NCBI GenBank assembly: GCA_021432635.1
Contig: MU270056.1
Coordinates: 487,656 to 551,655, forward strand
DNA length: 64,000 bases
Direction: 5' to 3'
Source: Thozetella sp. PMI_491
Taxonomy: Eukaryota > Ascomycota > Sordariomycetes > Chaetosphaeriales > Chaetosphaeriaceae
Shown here: piece after piece, positions 57,203 to 64,000 of the stretch
Position numbering within the stretch: the stretch's first letter is position 1
Layout of the letters: each line of letters begins with the position of its first letter
Position numbers and translations under genes: made by a program
The notes under the pieces: model-generated
What the model was told of the DNA's origin: nothing
The model's input: only the letters and a program-made list of their open reading frames with translations
Databases searched by the model: none

Positions 57203-59270
57203 ATGGGTTCTAGAGAAGGCTCTTCGCGGCCGAACTCGCCGCCTGTCAACGATGATAGCTTTCCCCAGTTCCCCATGTCCCACATCGCCGGCCCCCCGAG
57301 CATCATATCGTCTCGCATGACTGACATTGCCTCGGACGATGGGAGAGACGCCGATCTCCCCCGAGGTACAGCCAGCCCTCGTCACACTATCGTTGCCTCC
57401 GATGCCCAGTCCCGCCCTGGCACCGCAAGGACGGGTATCTCCTCAGGCCGACCGCCCCTGCGCAGAGGCCCGTCGGGGAAGCGCAAGAGCATAACCGGGA
57501 GCGTCATCGGTGCCTCGGTCGCCGGGCGCCCGCAGAGCTCGGCGAGCAGAACCCATGTGCCGTCACTCACCTCGCATGCCTTCTTCCACCCCATGAACGC
57601 GCAGAAGCTCCAGGCTCAGCGAGGCATCTCGCGTCCGTTGGCGATGCGGCCCCAACAATCTCCGACAGACGAATCGGCCCCCGAGGCCGGCGCGAGCAAT
57701 CCGAGACACAGCATAATTTCGAATTCCAACCCCGTCGCCCGCATCGCGCGCCAGCTCTCGGACGACGGAGACGGATTCCCCCCGCCATCTCGAGGTACCG
57801 AGATGACGGAGCACGAGACGGTCGACCGCATCACTGCTAACACGAGCCCTACTCATGGCCATTACCCGACCGCTAGCCTCTCCGAGAGCGTGCGGCCGCT
57901 TCAGCATAGACAGGAGAGGAGGAATCTCACCATCAATGTCGATAAGAACCAAAAGATTGGCAGTCTGCCTACGCCCGTCCGCACACCGCGCTCCTTCCGG
58001 TCTAGCTTTCTCTTACCGAGCCGTAACGAATCCGGTCAGAACGGCACCAATCGCGAGATGCAGGGCGGCGAGAAACTCGACTCGGTCGCCTCGTCGCCTC
58101 AGCTAGGGCCCCAGAAGAAGCGAGACCCGGCACCCCTCCCAAAAGAGAAGGCGAAGGGTTCGAATTCGCACAACTACCAGTACTTTGAAGGCAACACCAT
58201 CTTCTGCCTCGGCGGCCGTTTGCAAAACACCAAGCACCGGCCGGTAAACATCGCCACCGGCTCGGTCGTAGTCATTCCCTCCGTCCTTTTCTTTATCTTC
58301 TGCGCCCCATGGACGTGGCACAATATCTCTCCGGCGATACCTATCGTCTTTGCCTACCTCTTCTTTCTTTGCTTGTCCTCTTTCATCCATGCCTCGGCTT
58401 CGGATCCCGGAGTAAGTCTGCCTTACTGATCCTCTTCGCCCCGACCTACCTGTATACTGACCAACTTATCAGATTTTGCCGCGGAATCTCCATCAGTTCC
58501 CCGATCCAGACCCGAATGATGATCCCTTGAGGCTCAGCCCCCCGACGAACGACTGGACACTGGTCAAGTCAACGGCCAAGAACGTGGCGGCAATGGAGGT
58601 GCCCACCAAGTACTGCAAGACGTGCAACATCTGGCGGCCACCGCGAGCGCATCACTGCCGCCTCTGCGATAACTGTATTGAAACGCAGGACCATCACTGT
58701 GTGTGGCTCAACAACTGCATTGGTCGCCGCAACTACCGCTATTTCTTCACCTTTCTCACCACGGCTTCTCTGCTCTCGATGCTCGCGGTCGGAAGCTCGG
58801 TTGCTCAGCTACTTGTGGGCGCGAGCCAAGACAACATTGGCATCGGCGCTGCGCTCAATGAGACGACTCACCGCGTCGCCCTGGCTTTAATCGTCTGCGG
58901 GATTCTTGGCTTTCTGTATCCGGCAGCGCTCATGGGCTATCATCTCTTCTTGATGGCCCGTGGTGAGACGACCCGTGAATATCTCAACTCGCACAAGTTC
59001 GTCAAGAAGGACCGCTACCGCGCCTTCACGCAGGGCAGCTGGTTCCGAAACTGGTTCACAGTGCTGTGCCGCCCCCGACCCCCGACCTACTACCGCTTCA
59101 AGATGAGCTACCTCGAGGGCGACCAGCGGCTCGGCCCCTTGCGCGGACAGGTCAAGACCGATTCGAAAGAGGGTCTTGAGATGCAGAATGTGAAGCGCCA
59201 GGGGCAGCCAACTACGGGCTTCCAAGGCCCGGTAGCGTTGCGCAATGCCGCGCCAGCAGAGGGGACTTGA
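57203..59270 (+). CDS. ERF2: Palmitoyltransferase ERF2 (DHHC family)
   Basis: Integral membrane protein S-acyltransferase; yeast Erf2 with Erf4 palmitoylates Ras at the ER/Golgi. Two exons (57203-58411 and 58473-59270) give 668 residues, longer than yeast because of a disordered Ser/Pro/Arg-rich N-terminus of about 310 residues. The conserved GRLQNTKHRPVN segment precedes two membrane spans. The Cys-rich domain YCKTCNIWRPPRAHHC leads to the DHHC motif at 476-479 (catalytic Cys479). The TTRE motif (in GETTREYL) and two further membrane spans follow. The intron sits just after the SASDPG/ILPRN junction typical of ERF2. The thioesterase APT1, which opposes its reaction, is also encoded in this window but 22 kb away. 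Confidence 0.95.
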
Positions 59271-59915
59271 GCTGCGAGGCACACCTTTCCGTTCCCTTTG
59301 CCTGCTTTTCCTATTACATTTTTCCCTCCAGCGCCGGGAGCTAAGGTGTTGATTGTTTCTTCCGTGCTGGATATCTGCCAGCTTGATGTACGTAATGTGT
59401 GGTCTTACTGACGAATACCCCCTACCCGCGACGTGTTATTCGCTTTGTACAATGAGATTTGCGGGATTGGAAAACACTAGGGGAATCTATTGAAGGGGGG
59501 AGAAGGTAAAACCGATGCAATAGATAAACTACAACGAGGCCTACGCCCGTCTAAAACGGCCTACTTCCATAATAATGATTATACTGTCCTAGACTCTGTT
59601 CGAGACTTTTCCTTTAGCATCAGCGACTATGCGAAAGTATCGAAACCATTGGGACCAGTCTATATACAATAAGCCGCAAGCGCTAGGCATGATTGGAGGC
59701 TAGTTCTATTAGATCGAAGGAAAGTAGAAACTTTACTTCGCAACGTGATGCGGCTATGTTGGCTCCTTTGCGATGTGTGAAAATGTTTACATGCAGATTC
59801 AGGGGCTGAGGCAAATCGGTCTTGGTGGGGGAACTCCTCAGACTCCGGGGCAAAATCTTGAGTTCGGCGTTCTCAGGCATTCGCCAACGCAACCTAAAAA
59901 CGTTCCGGATCAGCC
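59271..59915. other. Intergenic ERF2-TYW3
   Basis: Tandem plus-strand spacing of 645 bp, covering the ERF2 3' UTR and the TYW3 promoter. AT-rich stretches are present and no gene is seen. Confidence 0.5.
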
Positions 59916-60976
59916 ATGGCAAACCTGCCAGTGCCTCCCCCCAAATTCGAGGCACGGAAGAAGGAAATCCTGGATCAGCTGTCGGTACCAACCACGGAGT
60001 ACACCGATGCGTCTCCTAAAGGATCCGTGGACGAGGGCATTCGCAATCTCATCGCTGAGATCAATGGGTACGCGGGGTTTGTCACGACGAGCAGCTGTGC
60101 CGGCCGCGTGAGCGTATTCTTGGAGGGGAGGAAAAAGGGAGCCGTTGCACGGGCAGATGGCCTCGATGCGGAGGTTGACGCAGCCGAGGAGTCACCATCG
60201 GATGGAGCGAGGCTTGCCAGCACCGGAGGGAAGGGTGGTGGTTCGTGGCTGTTTGTCTCGCACGACCCCATCGATGCATGGGCCGAAACCTCCAAAGGGG
60301 ACTTTTCCTGGACGTCGTTCCTCGGCCTAGGCCCAGGTGAAGAAGCTGCGCCAAACGTGGCCGGCCTGGAGGAAGCCGAGAGACTGGTCCACTTCAAGTT
60401 CGAGCCGATGGTACAGACACGCCTTCCTCCTTCTTTGCCCTTCCCATAAAGACTCTGTCCGCATGGCTAAAGAGTTTGTAGATCCTGCACATCTTGACCG
60501 CGTCAAACGAGCATGCCCAACTCGTTCTCCGCTGTGCCTTGGAGGCAGGGTTTCGCGAGAGCGGCGCTCTCAATATCTCAGAGAAGACAGCGGCAGGTGC
60601 AGATGGGCCGACCCCCATGGTCGCCGTGCGCTCTATGGGTTTACTCTTCGAGTCTCTGGTTGGTAGCGAGCGTGACGGCAAAAGGACGTGCATGGTCAGC
60701 GAGGCGTACCTGTGGAGGTTGGTATCCATTGCCAACGAGCGGTTCGTCGAGAACCAGAAGAGGATAGAGCGGTTCCGGAACGCGTTGGAGAAGGCCACCT
60801 CAGGGAAGCTAGAAGGTGAACAGTGGGAACCCAAGGAGGCTCGGCTCGCACGCAAGAGGGCCGAGGGTCTACGGAGGCAGGAGGAGGCGAGGAAGGAGAA
60901 GGAGAAGCAGCCGGCAGACGAGCCACGCGACGATGCCGGCTTATACGAGAGTCTACAATCGCCAGAGAACGAATAG
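59916..60976 (+). CDS. TYW3: tRNA wybutosine-synthesizing protein 3 (TYW3)
   Basis: S-adenosylmethionine-dependent methyltransferase of the wybutosine pathway, which modifies guanosine 37 of tRNA-Phe to guard reading frame. Two exons (59916-60410 and 60482-60976) give 329 residues. The N-terminal FEARKKEILDQL and the hallmark SSCAGRVSVF (Cys61) are present, followed by SWLFVSHDPI and, in exon 2, ALNISEKTAAGADGPTPMVAVRSMGL. Compared with archaeal and yeast forms there is a low-complexity insertion at about 72-107 and a Lys/Glu-rich C-terminal tail (about 270-329). No other wybutosine genes are in the window. Confidence 0.94.
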
Positions 60977-61225
60977 CATTCGATATTCGGCGCGGAGCAT
61001 TCCGGATGTCGTTTAGTTGTCATGGTGGTTCCAACACCTGAATTCTATGCAGATTTTGTGCCCATGCCCGGCGGCTCGGCGCCGTCTATGATACAGAGCC
61101 CTCTTATCAACACAGTGCCATATCTGCTCGCTTGCCCTCGGCCGCTTCCTTTGGGGCACTCGAGGCCCATCGAGCAGGTAGGAGCCAAATCCAATTACCT
61201 GTCCATCCCGCACGGCCAGGGGCGC

Positions 61226-61883
61226 TCAACCAACGACCTTGTTCACCCAGCCCTTCTCCAGCTTGCGAACCTCCTCCTTGAACTTCTCCACCTCCTGCCA
61301 GCAGTCCAGCGGCCGGCGGTCGTTCTCACGCAGGCACCGCACCACCTCGCTGCGAGCGGCCTCGACGCTCTCCGGCAGCGCCCGCACCTGGCGCCGCTCC
61401 TCCAGCCGGGCCTTGAGCGCCTCGAGCTCCTTGGCCACGGTGTTACGGTCCTGGCCACCCGGGCCCTCCTTACCGGGCGCAATCTCTGAGATCTTCTCCT
61501 GTGCCACCTTCAGCGCCTCGGCCTCCTTGGCCTGCAATTTCCGCAGCTCATCGGCGACGCGCTTCTGGATCTGGAGCTCGTGGGTCTGGTTGCGCGAGGT
61601 GTCGGTCTAGGCCCGGGGGGGTCCCGGATGCCAACGTTAGCGCAATTCTGATCGAGGTCCCCGGAGGGGCTTGTATTCAGGACAGGGCGGGACTGCATAC
61701 CTCGCTGCTGGACTGGAGGGATTCGACAATGTCGGAGGAGACGCTGGGAGAAGAGCTGGCAGAGGCACTTTTGGTTAGCCCAACTCCGGCTGGTATCGGC
61801 GTGGGGAGGGGGCAATTGGACGCCTACCCCTTCCAGATATGAGGAGTAGAGCTCGCGTCGGGTTTAGACACGCTCGAACCCAT
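61226..61883 (-). CDS. MIC19: MICOS complex subunit MIC19
   Basis: Peripheral inner-membrane subunit of MICOS that links MIC60 to MIC10 at mitochondrial crista junctions (yeast Mic19/Aim13, human CHCHD3). Three exons (61828-61883, 61701-61767, 61226-61606) give 167 residues. It begins MGSSVSKP, with Gly2 in a plausible N-myristoylation context as in relatives. A Ser-rich segment (SDIVESLQSSSETDTSR), a long coiled coil (about 50-125) and a CHCH-type C-terminus with Cys132 and Cys143 (CLRENDRRPLDC) follow. It converges with TYW3, 249 bp between stop codons. Both introns were placed by frame closure and family sequence. Confidence 0.94.
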
Positions 61884-64000
61884 GGCGACGGTGGTCAATG
61901 GCTGAGCGAATGACGTGGTGGTGGCTATCGTGCTTGATCGCAAGATTCCGAGCTACTTTTCCCGGTCTGGGATTTTCCGGCAACGGCTGCTCGGATCGAA
62001 TGGGCTGCATTGCACGGGCCAATACCCTTTTTTGTGGGTCTTTATTCTCCCTCCTCAATCGCCTTAACCGGGCACGGACCATCTCTTCTCGGTCGATGAA
62101 CTACTTCATACTTACCTTGCCTGCGACCTTTGCAGTATAAAACCTAGCACTGACCCGCACTGGGTTTGAGGGCTTCTTATAGAGGATGGAACATGTGGCC
62201 CTGTTGGAACTGTTGCGCAGCTTTTCTACTTTGGAATTCTTCTGCCCATTTCCCATTAATCCTTGCAAAACGAACGGATGCATCTAATGGAGATCATGAT
62301 CTGTTAGGGAAGTGGCCCAGAGTAGCTGCCGCAAACTTCTTTGTAGATCTCGAGTTGTTTTATTAGTTGCTGTATGATCTATATAGCTGTGAAAGTCTTG
62401 TCGTGTCCGAGACCATGAGCTTTTCTACAGTAATTTCTCCCATCTATCATCTATCACATAGTAACTCCCTTGTGGCTGTCCTACGAAGCGGCCGACATGC
62501 TTCAATCTCAACATTCTAGCATGGAGCACACATGGCTGAGCTAAGGGCTGCACCAGTCCTAGACGTACAATATCTCACACAGCTCGCAAACCAGCGATAC
62601 CTGGGAGTCAGTTCTATTCCCTTACAGCTACGGCTAGCCGTTTATATTCGTAAGATGCTCAAGGCGTAGGAGTTCGAGGGGGAGGACGCGCGCGAACTTT
62701 CCCGCTTGACCGCGAACACAATGCTCAGTGCTGTTTAATGTCTAAGCTAGGTAGAATCACAGTGAACATCCTGCGAAGAAACCTCGAGGCGAGGACACGG
62801 AAACCTTGCTATCTGACACAGCTGGGCTCGTGTAAGATGATGACTGCCCTACGCATATGGCTCAGCATGAGTACACGAGATTATGGCCAACAAAGTGATT
62901 ATCAGGCCATTGCAATCGTTCCTTACCAGTCCAATCTATACGATCGGTGCTGGCTAGGTAATCTGCTTCGGTTGCGTGAGGTTCGTGGACATTGACGCAC
63001 CCGAGGGCTGGACCATAGCGGCTTGGGCGATGAAGTTGAAACCGCTACGGAGAAAAGATATAGTGTTCACTTTCCACATTCGTACAACAGTTCCGGGTGC
63101 ATTGGGGCTTTCCCAAATCGAGATTCGGCCCAGCTCATTATCCCAAATGCATGTGCGACATGGTCGTGAGAGATCCTAGCCTCAGTCGCTTGTCCGTGCT
63201 TGTCAAGTTGTGAGACGGTGCTGCAGGGTCATTTAAGCAGCCAAGCTTTCTAGAACAAAGGATGGGCCGGGGCGTGATATATGACTACGCAGAGGAGAGG
63301 AGATATATGACATTCATATCGCTTAATGACTGGGCGTAAACAGGGTTGGGCCATGCCACGAGGGGGGTTGCTTGCTGGGACTCTTGGGAGATTGAATGAG
63401 AGGACACCATCTACTTTGGGAAGGCTACGCAGGACGAAACGGGGGGAGGTATCTCTGGCTTTTTCAAGCCTCATGGAAGAGAGACCGAGATAGCGATGCT
63501 GCTCAAGAGGCTTGGTATCTGTCGTCTCGGTTCGCGGCTGCTTGGGGTGGAGACGTCACTTGTGCTTAGAGTAGTAGGAGCGATTGGGCCCCACAATATA
63601 CAAGATACAATATACCTGACGAAGTCCGGCTCTGGGCATGGGCTCACGGACAAATGCCCGCACAAAAGCAATATGGTCTCATAATCAGCGTTTCATGCTC
63701 TTTATCGGCTTTGCTTACGAAGTACATTTTTCTCTCGTGGAAGTATGGCACGGTGAAAGAGAGAAAGAGGCGGGAAGAGGAGATGAGAGCAGAGGAGGGG
63801 AAAGGGGCGGTAACGGAGGGAGGAACTGGACGGTTTCTCGATCCGTCGATTCTTGGAAGCCGTGTATGGGGAAAGGGAACGATATCGCGGATAGCTACAA
63901 GCCCCTCCCTCCAGACCTGGGCTCGGTCGACGGGACACAATTTCGGTGCGCGCCGACGACGTGGGGGCGAGGAGTCATGGCCTGATGCAAGGCATGACCT
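61884..64000. other. Terminal region without recognised genes
   Basis: The first few hundred bases are probably the MIC19 promoter. From about 62100 on, only frames of 60-115 codons occur, with overlapping antisense frames and no motif. The sequence is less GC-rich than the coding parts. A gene starting beyond the window edge could have its flank here. Confidence 0.45.

Overview
This window is nuclear DNA of a filamentous ascomycete. It is GC-rich and gene-sparse for a fungus. Most genes carry several short introns with GTAAGT, GTACGT or GTGAGT donors and CTAAC-like branch sites. The proteins (fungal PAPS reductase, two Zn(II)2Cys6 regulators, a FRE-type ferric reductase, MIC19, ISD11, NC2-beta) fit a Sordariomycete, probably in or near the Sordariales/Chaetomiaceae. 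That placement is inference from protein style, not from a search. I saw no rRNA, tRNA, CRISPR array, transposon or viral copy.

Layout. 1-10 kb: PAPS reductase (+), a two-domain GPI-anchored fasciclin protein (+) and a large low-complexity protein of unknown function (-). 10-20 kb: ISD11 (-), a 997-residue protein with an acidic repeat tail (+), a 60-bp minisatellite and a nine-exon Zn(II)2Cys6 regulator (-). 20-35 kb: a 4.7-kb gene-free stretch, importin beta-1 (-), a second Zn(II)2Cys6 regulator (-) and acyl-protein thioesterase 1 (-). 35-46 kb: a class III extradiol/DOPA dioxygenase-like enzyme (+), an unknown 265-residue protein (+) and a ferric-reductase-like flavocytochrome with a large disordered insertion (-). 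46-64 kb: a 3.7-kb gene-free stretch, a divergent pair of an FAD oxidoreductase (-) and a short-chain dehydrogenase (+), NC2-beta (+), a small mitochondrial membrane protein (-), the palmitoyltransferase ERF2 (+), TYW3 (+) and MIC19 (-), then about 2 kb with no gene seen.

Most genes are dispersed housekeeping loci, not an operon-like system. Three local links are worth noting. The FAD oxidoreductase and the SDR are head-to-head across 317 bp and may be co-regulated. ERF2 (adds palmitate) and APT1 (removes it) lie in the same window but 22 kb apart. ISD11, MIC19 and the 129-residue protein are all mitochondrial.

The least explained items are the 997-residue protein, whose middle recalls fungal GHKL-ATPase-like proteins, the 877-residue low-complexity protein, and the 230-residue insertion in the NADPH-binding part of the ferric reductase. 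All spliced models were built by hand from splice signals and reading-frame closure. Exon phases add up in every model, but no transcript data were available.
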